From: Massospora cicadina
Lineage: Eukaryota > Entomophthoromycota > Entomophthoromycetes > Entomophthorales > Entomophthoraceae
Direction of reading: 5' to 3'
DNA: 64,000 bases
Assembly: GCA_022478985.1 (NCBI GenBank)
Contig: JAKSZP010013540.1
Location: 1-64,000, forward strand
Under the pieces are notes generated by a model. It was not told where the DNA came from. It saw only the letters and a list, made by a program, of their open reading frames with translations, and searched no databases. The translations under genes and the position numbers were made by a program. The first letter of the stretch is position 1, and the number at the start of each line of letters is the position of its first letter. Positions 10,385-22,067 of the stretch are shown here, one piece after another.

Positions 10385-10894
10385 TTAAACTGTCAGTCCA
10401 GTCAGAATAATTACTTGGTCTTTTAATGAATTGCTAATGTGCTGACTTAACCAAAGAGGAATGCCCTTTGACTCAATAATCTGTGTGGGTAAATATTTTA
10501 TCTTCAATAGTTCCTTACCACACTCAATAAGTACTAATCCAAACATTTTATAGTAAAGTGAGATAGTCTGGCTGAGAATAATATCATACTTATGATTTGA
10601 AACAATTCCAATTCTGAGGAAAACAGTCCTAATTAGGTCATTGGTATTCATAAGTAGCAACAATATGGCAGTTGTTGTTACTATGATAGATCTAAATCTT
10701 AAAAATGGTATGGAATTGTATGCTCTAAGTGAATTAGTTGTATGCACTCCTGATTCCCAAATAGCCTTAGCTTTGACCCATTTAGTTAAGTGGTCGATAG
10801 CCTCATTAATGTACTTGGCCTTTGAAATGCTTGTGGATATGAGCCCAACAGCAAAAATAAGTATGAGATGCCAGGCAAATCTGGGCCAAAACAA
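10385..10894 (-). pseudogene. Element G integrase core remnant
   Basis: Longest clean reading in G, 169 codons. Near its start is A-I-D-H-L-T-K-W-V-K-A-K-A-I, which matches the integrase block around the first catalytic aspartate of Ty3/Gypsy elements. The later catalytic aspartate (normally in S-D-x-G) is not clear, and the expected P-x-x-N-G-x-x-E block is degraded. The zinc-binding N-terminus is not in frame. Neighbours agree: RNase H lies upstream at 11.2-11.5 kb. Non-functional. Confidence 0.65.
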
Positions 10895-11207
10895 ACTTAT
10901 ATAATGTGCATCTTTGGAATGGTTTTTTGCCTATAACAATCTTGTAAAATGTCCTATTTTTGATAATTGCTTTTTAGTGAGTTTAAAATATCTTTTGGAC
11001 TGATTTAAGCTCATTTTGGTGCAATCCACTGATCTTCTTAAACTCATAAGTGGATAAAAAATGTTACTATAGTGGGCAATTGGGATAGTCAGTTGGTGTT
11101 TTGATACTTTACCCAAATGCAATGCTCAATTCTGTAATTGTAGGCTTGAAGCTTCGACACCCATCAGCTTAAACAGCCATTTGGCTCCCTTAAGATATTC
11201 AGCCATC

Positions 11208-11522
11208 TTAGGGATTTATGATTGGCAATAACATTAAAGTGAGTGCTAAGATACACCTATAAAGCTTGCAAACATATCTGACCGTCAAACATTCCTGTTT
11301 TGCCACTGTACACATTCTCACATAAGCGTTTAAGGTCTGATCAGCAAAGCAACAGGGTATTCTTTGCCGTCTTCTGTTTAAGGTAATATAGCCCCTCAAT
11401 GCCATGAATGATGCTTCAATATGGGCAATAAGTTCATGATCAAAGTCTGAATATTGTAGATTGGGAGCAACCAATAGTGCCGATTGAAGCCGATCTAACT
11501 CTTCCTGACAAGTTAGATTCAA
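11208..11522 (-). pseudogene. Element G RNase H remnant
   Basis: A 104-codon reading with H-I-E-A-S-F-M-A-L-R-G-Y-I, corresponding to the T-D-A-S-x-x-G-x-G box of retroelement RNase H with the catalytic Asp replaced by Glu. Then come a conserved C-F-A-x-(Q/R)-T-L-N-A-Y block and K-Q-E-C-L, matching the second catalytic position. RNase H degrades the RNA strand during cDNA synthesis. Upstream on the minus strand (about 11640-11530) a different frame gives the RT-RNase H connection. Frameshifted and inactive. Confidence 0.7.
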
Positions 11523-12041
11523 ATTGAGATTGACTTTGTCCTTTTGTAGATGAAAAGTGGATCCTTAGGTTGTGCAAAATCAGAAATAAATTTGGAATAT
11601 TGGTTAATCATGCCTAGGGGAGTTTGATTATTATACTCTGATTTGGACTGTTTCATTTTAGATAAGCTATCTAACTTAGATGGTTGGGGTTGAGGTCCTT
11701 CTTAATGATTATGACCTCATGGAACTCCCGCTGATCTTTCCCAATTACAAATGCAATTTTAGTTTTTTTTCAATTTCTTCTTATCCTGATTTAACAGTGG
11801 TTAAAGTTGTGTCTCTTTTCACACCACAATGGCGCACAGGACATATAGACAAAATTTTATCATGTGTGAGCTTTAAATCTGGCATAGATGAAATTGTCAT
11901 ACCCTGAGATAAGGGCTTTATACCAGAGGTTTCTTCATCACTGTCTGGGTTTTCTTTGGAGACTGTATTTCCGCTTAATTTAGAATTATTTTGTGCGGAA
12001 GGAGGAGAATATTTGGTAGTTAAATGGGCATAAAGATCCAT
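11523..12041 (-). pseudogene. Element G pol N-terminal remnant
   Basis: About 11640-11530 reads as the connection between RT and RNase H (G-M-I-N-Q-Y-S-K-F-I). An 86-codon reading at 11781-12041 is Ser/Lys-rich with no motif. No protease triad and no YxDD box was found, so gag, protease and RT have been lost by internal deletion. Confidence 0.45.
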
Positions 12042-12186
12042 TTAAGACCATGGTTTTCCTGCTTGAGGGAGTTGATTATATCCCTCCTTTTCCCATGACA
12101 GGTAAATAGTATGTTTTAAGTATCAAATAAAAGCATTTGGACTAGTAAATCCTGTAAGAGTGTTCCAGTTTTGAGTGAGTAACAGT

Positions 12187-14388
12187 TGTTAAACCTGAGG
12201 ATTGCATGTTTGATAAATTAATCCTGCGCATCTAATTGGGAAGAAGTTCAGCCAAAAGATCCTTGATTTTAGCCAGAGTCTTACAGTATATTGACCGTTC
12301 AGAATCTTACTAGGCTTATTTAAATAAATCTGACTCTTCTGTTCAATATTAGGCTCAATTTTCCCTATAAATTTAGGAACTTCTAATGAGGCAGGCGAGT
12401 TTAAAAACTGAGACTTCTGACTTAATAGCTTGTTAACACTCTTCAAGAAAAGGCTCTTATAGAAAACCAGGTAAATAAAATTGAGAATCTATATCTTAGT
12501 GAGCTAGTTAGGGTAATATGGGGCCTCTGTGTGGTGCAACCAGGGAAAGCCTGTGGAAACATGGGTGAGTAGCTAATACCAGTTCCCAAAGAGGAACGGT
12601 GTTCAGGTCCTGTAGTGGCCTGAAAGAAGTGTGGGATGACAGTGATGACTGTGCTGACCTGTTTTTGCAGATGTCTACCACTCCCTGAGGGGAGAATATG
12701 GGCAGGAATGGGGGTACAATTTGGGTAAGGTGCCTGTCAAATGGCCTCCCCATGAGCTGGGATTGCACAGGTGCGGAACCCAGGACAAGGGAGGTGGAAT
12801 CCTGGTTGGCTGCACTTAGGTGCACCTGCCTACAATAAATGCCACAGTTTGCCAAGTTGGCCTGAAGCTTGGCTAGCTGCCAGTATGGTCAACATGAGCC
12901 AGCTGGTGGCAAAAGTGATCATGCAAGAAAGTCAGAAGTAATTTGAAAGCACTCCAAGGCTTCTTGGACAAAAAGGGGCCGGAGAGCATAACTCCACTAA
13001 GATAAGCAGATGACAAAGGGGATGGCTTCTGCTTCTCCCCCTCAGGGGCCTTAAACCTGGGGGTCATCAGGTCTTTTCCCCCTCAAGGGGGATGGGAGGC
13101 ATATCACCTGTCCTGGCTGGTACAGACGAGCTTCCCAGTACTTAAACAGGGCGGACATATGTCAGTTTAGGAGATAGTGTGAGCTGCTCCTAATCATGGT
13201 CAGGCCCACATTTTTAGTAATGCTTAGATTCGCGCAGCCCTAGTGTGGTGGGGGGCAGTACCCAAGGCCTTTATCCCGCAATAGTTGCCTGCACTAGGAG
13301 CCCCTCAGGTCTTTTGAAAATTAAATATTATATATATTCATTTAAGAGATATTATTAGATGCTTATTCATTAGGGCAGGCGCTGGTGTTTATACCTTTAG
13401 GGCATCTCCTGGCCACATTTCAAGCATGCAATTCCCATGATTACTACTTTCCATCTCATTTTGGCCCTTGAACTGATATTACCATGACCTATTGCTAGGA
13501 CCATTGTAGGAAATTTACTCTCAAATTTGGGAAGGTTTCAGGGATAAAATTGCAACATGGACATGCAAATTTGTCCCAAAATCAACGCAATTTGAGTTTC
13601 GTCATAAAACTGACAAAATACAACTTCTGGGAAATTTGGCATCGATTTTAAGTGAATGACACAACACTAATTGGGGTGTCAGAAGGCCTCTCAATAGCAC
13701 TTGGTACTCCCATTTGGGCGGTTCATGTGCAATTGCTATTAAGTTTCATCATGCAGCTGATGAAATATGATAAATAAGAATAATTGCCATAGGGCGGGAA
13801 AATGATTGTAAAATATGATGAATAATTATAGTTGTATTTATTTATGAGATTTTTAAAGCTATTTTTAGGAATTGATCCCCAGACAATTTTTTAGATATAC
13901 AGTCAATATTATGGTCAATTAGTTGAAACAAATTGCCTAGTTGTTATAGATATAATTAGCTTGATTTGAACTAATGGTAGTCGCCATGAGTTGTCAAAAG
14001 AATAATTGGCCTGAATTGATGTATTGAGATTTGGCTTAAGTCATTATAAAATTTTTGGTTATTAGATGTTTGTTGGGATAATTTACCTGAGTTGATGTAA
14101 GGATAATTGGCCCAAAAGTAATTGCCTAATTTTTATTGTAAAAGTAATCAGTCCAAGTTGATGAGAGGGTAATTAGCCCAAGTTGATATATGGGTAATCA
14201 ATCCAAGATATTAAAAGACTTATTGACCTAAGTTAATTTAAAAAGATATTTATCCCTAATTGCCAGGTCAATGAAGAAATAATTGGCCAGTTTTGATAGT
14301 GTTTTTAAGGGTATATCATTAGTGTAATCAGACCAAGTTTGCTAGTTTTTGAAGGGGGTATTTTCAAGTCATCCACCAGAATTTGACA
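12187..14388 (-). repeat. Element G 5' LTR, interrupted
   Basis: 2202 bp including about 840 bp of foreign sequence. Both flanking portions align with the left LTR: 12187 to about 12490, then about 13330-14388. Immediately to the right begins LINE-2 endonuclease homology after the target copy GATGG. Confidence 0.7.
12492..13330. mobile_element. GC-richer insertion of unknown class in element G's LTR
   Basis: The other G LTR has nothing corresponding here. The LTR sequence breaks after TATATCTTA and resumes with TATATATTC, so a short AT-rich target duplication is possible. The insert is clearly richer in G and C than its surroundings and has runs such as CCCCCTCAGGGGCC and CCCCCTCAAGGGGG. Readings at 12508-12855 and 12873-13067 have no recognisable motif. 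No terminal inverted repeat or tRNA-like box was found. It could be a non-autonomous transposon or an LTR of another family. Confidence 0.5.
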
Positions 14389-14580
14389 GATGGGAGTACA
14401 ATTATAAAGATGAACCAGTAAGCGGCTCCAGATTGGACTATGTACTAATCTTGTCCAACCTGAGACAGGTTACATCACATAGTGAAGTTTCCATAAATGC
14501 AAAAAGTGACCACATGATATTGCAGGTAGCCATTGATCTGAGATACACCCCACCACCTTGAGAGTGGAAAATATCTCCCT
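14389..14580 (+). pseudogene. LINE-2 endonuclease, C-terminal end
   Basis: Reads S-R-L-D-Y-V-L-I, then about 25 residues later S-D-H-M, the final conserved blocks of the apurinic-like endonuclease of LINEs, in which the S-D-H histidine is catalytic. LINE-3 has the same region at about 49.2-49.1 kb, decayed to N-N-H. The domain nicks target DNA to prime reverse transcription. The N-terminal two thirds are missing here. The reading entering from the left is element G LTR, not endonuclease. Confidence 0.7.
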
Positions 14581-15159
14581 CCATGTTTCAGGACTGGAGT
14601 GATGCCATACTGCTGAAAAAGGGTTTATTCAAGTTATAGCATATCTGGACTACCAGGAGGCATAGATCCCTAGACCGCTGAAAAGAATTAAAGAAAAGCT
14701 TTTTGATGGATGGTGCCAAGTACAAGAAGACCAAACCCTACAAACAAATGCTGCTGTTAAACAGCCAAAGGGTGCCCTGGATAATCTGAAGTGAGAGCGG
14801 CAGATCAATGAGGTATGGTGGTGGGAGTATAAGAAAAAGCACAACTAATATCAAGTGCTACTATGGAAACGAAATAATGAAAAATGGCTGAATGCAACCT
14901 TGCGCCACCAAAACCTACTAGGGATGATGACTAGGGAGAACCTGGCCAGCCTGAAAGAACTCTAGACCCAAGCCAGAATCCAACAGATAAAGACACCTAA
15001 CGGCGTCATTTACAGTGACCTGGAAAGTTTAAATTTTAAGTCAAGCGGTTTTATAGTGACCTCTTCCAACAGAGAGAACCAAATAGCATGGTTACAGAAG
15101 CCCTACTAGCCCTGGATGAGACAGAACTATAAGGATGCTCGCCTGCTGAAAAACATGAT
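14581..15159 (+). pseudogene. LINE-2 linker between endonuclease and RT
   Basis: Broken in all frames but aligns piecewise with LINE-3 across 48.9-48.8 and 35.1-34.76 kb: a W-W-x-E-Y-(K/Q) block, then an E-K-W-L-N-A-T-L block, then S-L-K-E-L and a run ending near the first RT block. These matches show that the LINE-3 linker is continuous across the two elements inserted in it. Confidence 0.6.
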
Positions 15160-16521
15160 TTAGTTGCTGAGATTATGATAAAGGAGGTAAAACGGGCACT
15201 TAAGGATGAACCAAAACATAAGTCCCCATGCCCAGACAACATGCGAGTAGAAATGCTGAACATGATGTGTGAGTGTGTGGCACCAGAACTTGACCAACTT
15301 TTTAACTACTGTCTGTCTCACAAGTGTCAGATACCAGGGGACCATGAAACCCAAATTGTGCTACTATAAAAAATAGGCTCACAGAAGCACCTTCAGAACT
15401 GGCGTCCTGATTGCACTGTTAAACGCCAATTACAAAATTCTCACATAAATCTCATGAACTGACTGATGCATACCGCCCCACCGACCATCCACACATCCCA
15501 AATTGGGTCCATCAAAGGGTGAACTATCTGGGAAAGTATCCAATTGGTTCAAAATGCCCTACAGGACGTGCATGTGATTGAAAACGGCTATCTCATGTTT
15601 TTGACGTGGATAAGGCTTATGATCAAGTAGTGTGGCCATTTCTGAGGGTGACAATGAATGCCATCAGAATTCACAACATTTTGCTTGATTAAATTGAAGT
15701 GCTTTAAACAAGGCTCACCACAAGAGTCATCCTGGCCACCAGTGCAATGAAATTAATTCTGTTTGGACAAGACCTCCGCCAAGGTGACATTATGTCCCAG
15801 ATACTATTAACTTTGCTGAAAACTTCATTTTAATAACATCAGAAGTGATGATGCGGGGTAACTGCCACCCTAACCAGTACCCCATCAGAATGTAGGCATT
15901 TGCAGACAATACTGCGGTGGGGATAAGATAAGAAAGTGACCTCCAAGGCGTCAATTAACTCTTCTCCTTGTACCAACAGGCATCAAATGCTAAAAACAAT
16001 ATTGATAAGATGGTATTCGTTAAAATAGGACAGCTTCAATTCCATCCGCTATCAGGCATAAATCCCATAACGCACCAACACAAACGTTTTTTTGGGTATA
16101 CTCTATACTGAATCAGGTCCAGTTGTTGAGGTGATGGAACAAGCAGTACTTTCCAGTATGTCACCTTGATGGCTATTAGAAACATGCCCACTTTAGCCTT
16201 GGATGAAAGGTGCAAGCACTAAATGTCTAAATACTCTCAAAACTTTAATATGTGGCTCACATACTACCACTGAGCCCAGGCTTGGAGGGTAAACTTGAGT
16301 TGCTCATCGGCACCTTCCTGTGGTTTAAGGCCCACATGGCGCCAGTAAAACTGGATGTCCTGTTTAAACCCTTACGCAAAGGGAATATGCTGCTACTCAA
16401 TTTAGAGGTACACATTCACTGGATCTGGGCCAAAGATTTTTTTCTAGATAATGCAATTTCATATACGCTGCTAAGCGCTAGCATGGGGAGTAAACTGGGC
16501 CCAAATCCACAGAATCCCTGA
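15160..16521 (+). pseudogene. LINE-2 reverse transcriptase, broken
   Basis: Early block at 15175-15369 (P-C-P-D-N-M-R-V-E-M-L with C-V-A-P-E-L following). A later block near 15595 reads F-D-V-D-K-A-Y-D-Q-V-V-W, the conserved RT motif with a catalytic Asp. L-R-Q-G-D at about 15775 is the next block. F-A-D-N-T-A-V-G near 15900 is the (F/Y)xDD box with the second Asp as Asn. The C-terminal region around 16252-16521 matches LINE-1 and LINE-3 (T-F-L-W-F-K-A). Several frames and stops are needed, so this is not functional. Confidence 0.75.
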
Positions 16522-17022
16522 GAGAATATCATCACTAACCCTTAGGGACTGGATTCTGCATAACTCCTGACTATCCTTTAAGTGCCACTGACAACGCTAT
16601 TGGAGTCTACGCAACAGGGCGGCGAGACTGGAGGATTGATTATTCTCATATGTGTTGCATATGAGAATATGTTATGAGGATTCATCAAAGCCCAGAGGGC
16701 AGCAATGGCTGCAGCTATGACATGGGAGGAACGGAACCAGATAGGGAATGAATTTTCCAAAAAAAAATTAAAATCTATTATAATAATTTGTCAATCACTA
16801 TTGGGGGACACCTCCCAAAAGTCACCAAAACCACCCTCATGCCCCCAAATCCTTAATGACTTGGTGGAAGAAGGCCACAACACCAACTATACCCTCAAGG
16901 AGTTGGTTATGGGACCCAATATCAAACTGGTTAACATCAAACAACGCACTGCTACCTAGAGGATCTTATGTAGGGCAATAAAAACAGGCAAATAATGCAG
17001 CCCATGGTACCCCTATAAAGAA

Positions 17023-17076
17023 TGCCAAGTATGCGCTATACCTGAGGCGGATATTGCCCACCTTTATTTTAAATGC
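17023..17076 (+). other. LINE-2 C-terminal CCHC motif
   Basis: C-Q-V-C, eight residues, H, four residues, C: the same spacing and position after RT as in LINE-1 and LINE-3, with all four ligands kept. Confidence 0.7.
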
Positions 17077-17449
17077 AGTATGTTTATGAATATTGGTCAA
17101 TAATGAGGCTACTGCTATCTAACAAGCAATAGCAGCCAGATATAAACCCTCTCAAGACCTTTTTTGCTAAGACACTTGGAAATTAGCAATCCAAATTAAG
17201 TCTTCCTCTACCATTAATTTATAAGAGTCATACACTTGACAATTTTGGCCAAAAATATAGAGCCATAAGAACCACTATTACATGGAACTGGTTAGGAAGA
17301 CAATTCAGATTTTCTCTGAAACAGCTTGATTAGATTATTAAGTTTTTTTAAATAATACCCAAATGTTTTTAAGCCTCACATTTGGCATTCACACCCAATC
17401 ATTTGTTTAATGTGAGAAGGTCACCTTCAGATTAAAGATTAAATGGCGT

Positions 17450-17454
17450 GTAAG
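17450..17454 (+). repeat. Target-site duplication of element B, left copy
   Basis: GTAAG, repeated exactly at 24779-24783 on the far side of element B. Five-base duplications are usual for Ty3/Gypsy integrases. Confidence 0.85.
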
Positions 17455-18876
17455 TGTCATGGAAATGGCAGAAGAAGTTTAGACCAGCCTGCCAGTTGGG
17501 ATGTGTAAGCACCAAAAAAGCAAGCCAGAATGCCATAGGCATTGCCAACTGAATGACGTGATATGGAGCTGGGCATTGGAAGATGATTAATTGATGGTGC
17601 AGCACAATGATAAGTATGATCCCGATGATGAACCACACTGAACCCACTCCTGACCCAAGAGGTCTTGCTGAAGGGGGTGGGATCACTGAGATAGTCTCAA
17701 TGAGGTCAACAGCGTATGGGGCCATTTCAACCGGGTTGGCAAGGAGACAGATTCTCTCTTGCAATTGGTAAAAATACGGCCACAAAATTCCCATGTATTG
17801 CTGCCAAAAGTTAGTGATAATGGGGTTGTAGAGTCAAAAATATTGGACTCACTGAACCCAATTGATGATGGAGGGGGCCATAGTGACCAAGAGTACTGGT
17901 AGAGCCCATCCAGTATATGGACTGATGGGCCACTAGGGAAACACCATCAGGGATGCGGTCAGAAGAGATAATGAAAATTATTTTGGTTTTTTGGCAAAAT
18001 TTTATTTGAAGGAAAAGTAAGAAAATTGACCAACAATTTTCTCAGTGCTATGCAGCAGATTTAATAGTGGTTGATTGGGGTAGTGACAAGCCAGGATCAG
18101 GTCCCGCAATTTTAACCTAACCAGCAAATTGTTCAGGAATGGGCGGGTTTGTTCCTTGAGAACTGACATTGCAAAATTTGGCAGTGGGCTGAGTTGCTGT
18201 CAATTTGACCTCTAACGTCCAAACCAAGACTTGGCTACATTTCTGATGGTTGGTGTGACAGCATTTGGCCCGACGAGTGACCAGAACCCCCAAGGCCACC
18301 CCACATAGTCGCGGGTTCATTTGGTTGGGAACAGGTTTGGGACGCCCAACCCGCCTGCACTCAGTCGCTGGACCATTCATTCAGGCAATGGCATCACATC
18401 AGCTGCAATGCCAAAATTACTAACTGGGGCTTTGAACCCTCATCAGTGGCACCTGATGCTATAGCCTGATTGTCAAGGATGATCCTTGATGACTTTGGTA
18501 AGAGGGTGCTTTGTTCAATAGGCAAATTGGTCAAATTGGAACTTTTGGGCGTTCTGGATGATACCTCAGTCTTCATGCCTTTCCAGCCATCTGAGATTTG
18601 GGCATCAGCCAGATTGCCACTTGAAGTAGATCTGGCCAATTTTAATTCAACAATTTTGGTGCAGATTTTGCTAATCCCCGTAACAGCTCTGCTGAGGTGA
18701 GTGTGGGTACTGGGGGTGGGATCTAAAATGGAAGAGCTGTTACCCATCGCTCATCTACTATGTGAGCGAGATTGCCTTGAGCAACGAGAGGTATTACCAT
18801 ACTCTTCGGTATCTTTTTACTCAGGAATGGGAAGATGGCCCAAACAACAGCCAGGGGATGTTCCCCGAGACTTACA
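17455..18876 (-). repeat. Element B 3' LTR
   Basis: Aligns end to end with 23355-24778. Differences are scattered; several are CpG in one copy and TpG or CpA in the other, for example CCCGATGATGAACC here against CCCAACGACGAACC. Confidence 0.9.
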
Positions 18877-18895
18877 TTACCCTTTCCTTTTTCCA
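18877..18895 (-). promoter_or_regulatory. Polypurine tract of element B
   Basis: Minus strand reads GGAAAAAGGAAAGGGTAA immediately before the LTR start TGTAAGTC. The uninterrupted purine run is the expected primer for plus-strand synthesis and confirms minus orientation. Confidence 0.85.
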
Positions 18896-18911
18896 AAGGA
18901 TGGGCACCCCT

Positions 18912-20240
18912 ACTGGGAAACTGCACCAGAGCCACATTCTTGTGTGCCTTGGGCAAATCGATGGCCATAATTGTCGCGACTTTCTGGGGGGGGGGGGGCG
19001 AGGAGCCTCAGGGTGGGATATTTGGAATTCTTTGACCAAGTCCATGCAATTCGCGCAATTGCGCGCCTTGACCCAACTATTTTCATAAGCTGGATACTCT
19101 TTCCAGGCCACAAGATATTGGATGGAACGACTTGACTTCTGGGATGCCAGGATAGCCTCTACCTCGGCTTCTTCCTCATTATTGATGATGATTGGTTTTA
19201 GTTCCGTGGGAATTGCACCCTTTAAGGGTGACAGCTGAAAACATGGAAAACAGAGTGCTGCTTCCAATGTGCAGGAAGCTTCATTCAGAACGCCCTGTTA
19301 CTCAATACCTCCTTCACTAAATGGGGACCTGAGCGTTTACTGGCGAATTTTTGGGAATGGGTTTGAATTTTTAAATGATGGGTACTGAGCATAACGTAGG
19401 AACCCACCCTAAAATCATGACCCAGAAGATTCTTACAACCCAAGAACCACTTTTAGTCATCGATGGCTTTAGTAAGGTGTTCCTGCACTAAAGCTTGAGT
19501 TGATCTGATGTGGGCAGTGTGGTCTGTGGCATCTTGAACCTCAGGCTGCAAGCACGGCCTGACCAAAAATGAAGGATCATATCCCAACATTGCTTCATAC
19601 AGGGAAAACCCCGTGGATGCGTGGGTCCCATTATTGTAAGTGAATTAAGCGAGGGGCAAGTCCCTGGCCCAAGTATTCTGTGCTGCTGCAGCATAGCAAC
19701 GCAGGTACTGTTCAAGGACTTGATTGACCCACTCAGTCTGGCCGTCAGATTGAGGGTGGTACGCCGTGGATCAACAGGGGGTTATTTTCAGGATTGATAG
19801 GAGTTCACTCCAAAACCGCGCGGTAAACTGTGAACCCCAGTCACTGATGATCTCCTGGGGAAGACCGAACATCAAAAACACATGGCGTACAAGAAAGATG
19901 GGCAGTTTCTTCTGATGTAATCATGGAAGTACAAGGTATAAAAAGGGAAAATTTTGTGAAATGATCCACCACTACCATCACCACTGTGAACCCATTAGAA
20001 TTGGGGAGTTCAACGATAAAGTCCACAGACACTGAGGCCCATGAGCCCTCCACCTGTTGTAAGGGGTACAGGAGGCCATTTTTTCTGGAGTGATCTGACT
20101 TGGCCCTAGTGCAAGTAACACAATCAGCGGTCCAAGCTGGGACCTCTTTTGTCAGATAACCCAATTAAAGGTTTACTTGATCAAATCAATGCATTTCTTG
20201 TTACCAGGATGTCTGACCATGGGGGTCATGATGTGCGCGA
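18912..20240 (-). pseudogene. Element B integrase with C-terminal chromodomain, broken
   Basis: N-terminal zinc site partly visible (D-C-V-T-C). Catalytic core: V-D-F-I-V-E-L-P with the first Asp near 20020, then a V-V-V-D-H-F-T-K block; further left I-I-S-D-W-G-S-Q-F holds the second Asp and [10 protein letters not shown] the catalytic Glu. The C-terminal chromodomain is at 19007-19171. The integrase inserts element cDNA into the genome. Its reading needs several frame changes and crosses stops. Confidence 0.8.
19007..19171 (-). other. Element B chromodomain
   Basis: About 55 residues in one open frame: E-A-E-V-E-A-I-L, then Y-L-V-A-W-K-E-Y, then N-S-W-V. This is the chromodomain pattern, with aromatic positions that bind methylated histone tails in characterised families. 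Close in layout to the element A chromodomain at 33617-33781. Confidence 0.85.
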
Positions 20241-20251
20241 AATACCTCCAA

Positions 20252-21860
20252 TCAGAAGGAGGGGTGAACCCAAATGTGAGAATGGAAGTAAATGAGACCC
20301 TCTTCTAAGGAGTATAGGGAGTGTTTGTTACTCGAGTGAACCAACTGCTTGACCAACTCCACGCCCTCAGGGCAGGCCAATTGACCAGCTAAAACCTGAG
20401 CCACTAGTGGGGTGTCAGGAGCCAAAGTGACAGAGGAAACAATGGGGGGAATAATCAACAGGATCTGAGTGGCAGGAATCACAGTAACGAGATCCACTTC
20501 CTCTGGTTCTGAGGGACAGTGGGTGGGACTGTGGCTTAGGAAATCAGGAAGTACATTGAGCGCACCTTTAACAAATTCGTATTTAAAGTTAAAACTGCAC
20601 AGGTCCTGATAGGTATGGGCCTGCTGATGCGCCAATTTTTGGGGTTTGTGAAAATACAAAAAGGCCTGATGGTCCATGCGGACTGTTAATCATGGCGAGC
20701 ACCCTGCAACAGATACCGCCAATGAGTTAATGCTCATGCAACAGCTGCCAATTTCTTGTTGTAAATGGCCCAAGACTGCTCTGTGGCTGTAAAATTCTAG
20801 TAAAAGTAAGCATCAGGATGTTTTAAGACCATTGTGCTCCTGAAGAAACACCGCTCCCACTGCTACTGATGAGGCATCGCATGCAACAATATAGGGTTTG
20901 GTGGGATCAGCATGTTTCAAAAAAGGCGGAGACACGAACACCTCCTTGATCATAATGAACGCCTGCTGGCATTTGGGCATCCAACAATACGGTACATTTT
21001 TCCCAGTAAGGGGGTTGAGCAGTGCGGCCAACTGGGAAAGTGCTGGGAAAATTTTTTAGGAAGATGATGGCACCCAAGAAACTCCAAAGTTGTTTCTGTA
21101 TAGTCAGAGTTGGCCATTCCTGGATCACATCTAACTTGTTGGGAGGGATTGCATAGCCATCTTTGAGAACCAGGTTCCCAAGGAAAGTAACCTTCTCCTT
21201 ATAAAACTCACACTTGGAAGGTTTGAGGAATAAACCTGCCTTATGCAAGGCGACCACCACCGCTTCCAAGTCAGTAGCGTGTTGTTCAGGAGTTGGGGAG
21301 TGAACCAGGATATCAACAATGTATGCAATTGCACAGGTAAACTGGAGGTCACCCAGTACATTGTCGATCATCCATTGAAATGTAGAGGGAGCATTCTTCA
21401 GCCCAAAGGGCATTACACGAAATTAAAAAATGCCTTGCTTTGTCCAGATCGCGGCTAATCATTCCTGCCCTTCCATTACCAAAATTTGGTTAAAAGCGTT
21501 CACCAGATCCAGCTTAGAGAACACACAGGATTTGGCGATTGCCTGGCTGATTGTCTACTTCAGAGGCAATGGGTAACAATAAGAAACTGTTATTTTATTA
21601 AAATTACCATAATCTATTCAGTTACAGAGTGAACCATCCGCTTTTCTGGCGAAGATGATGGGGGAGGGTGATGGGTGAGGTCTCTTTGAACAACCAACTT
21701 TTTTTCAACATATTGTCCAACCAGGTATTGAGTGGAACTTCTTTCTCCGCTGTATGGGAATACAATGGACAGTTGATGTTCACCAACTCCCCGTTTGTTT
21801 GAAACCCACAATCATACATAGTGTGCTTAGGCAGGCAATCTGCCTTTTCCATGTTGAAGA
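20252..21860 (-). pseudogene. Element B reverse transcriptase and RNase H, broken
   Basis: RT begins near 21850 (L-D-N-M-L-K-K) and has K-L-D-L-V-N-A-F, F-G-L-K-N-A-P and a catalytic box A-Y-I-V-D-I-L, where Y-x-D-D has become Y-I-V-D. RNase H starts near 20900 with C-D-A-S-S-V-A-V-G and ends near 20560 with D-H-Q-A-F and a late P-D-F-L-S block. The longest frame is 21413-20907. Frameshifts separate RT from RNase H. Loss of a catalytic Asp makes it inactive. Confidence 0.8.
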
Positions 21861-22067
21861 TTCTCCGATATCACATTAAGCTTTCAGGGAAATTATCTGG
21901 AACGCCTGCAGAAGTGACCAGGGTAGTGATAGAGCTGGTTCCTTGTATCTTCTTGAGGGTGTCAATCAGAGGAAATTCTCCCTCTGAATGATTATTGGTA
22001 AATGACAACATATTAGACTCTAAATGAATCTTCACATGTTGTCAGTGCCACCACCCCACACCTAAGA

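Larger units (their letters stand above)
6575..14388 (-). mobile_element. Element G: deleted Ty3/Gypsy retrotransposon
   Basis: Two direct repeats, 6575-8078 and 12187-14388, both start TGTTAAACCTGAGG and end GAATTTGACA on the plus strand, so each has TG...CA ends. The flanks are GATGA (6570-6574) and GATGG (14389-14393), a five-base target duplication with one transition. Minus orientation is shown by a purine tract next to the left LTR and by RNase H then integrase remnants reading leftwards. Most of gag, protease and reverse transcriptase is missing from the 4.1 kb interior, which also holds a SINE and a family-B LTR. The right LTR is lengthened by a GC-richer insertion. Confidence 0.75.
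14389..17454 (+). mobile_element. LINE-2: non-LTR retrotransposon, main part
   Basis: Contains the end of the endonuclease domain, a linker, reverse transcriptase, the C-terminal CCHC motif and a 3' UTR, all on the plus strand. It is cut at the left by element G. At the right it is split by element B; the tail resumes at 24784, and joining the two across one copy of GTAAG restores alignment with the LINE-1 tail (AAATGGC-TGTAAGCC...GTGGCTAGCAAT). Many stops and frameshifts. Whether the 5' half lies left of element G is not resolved. Confidence 0.75.

Noticed and set aside
12151..12167. Primer-binding site of element G
   Set aside because: Minus strand TGGAACACTCTTACAGG is plausible in form but about 20 bases from the LTR end; too weak to list.
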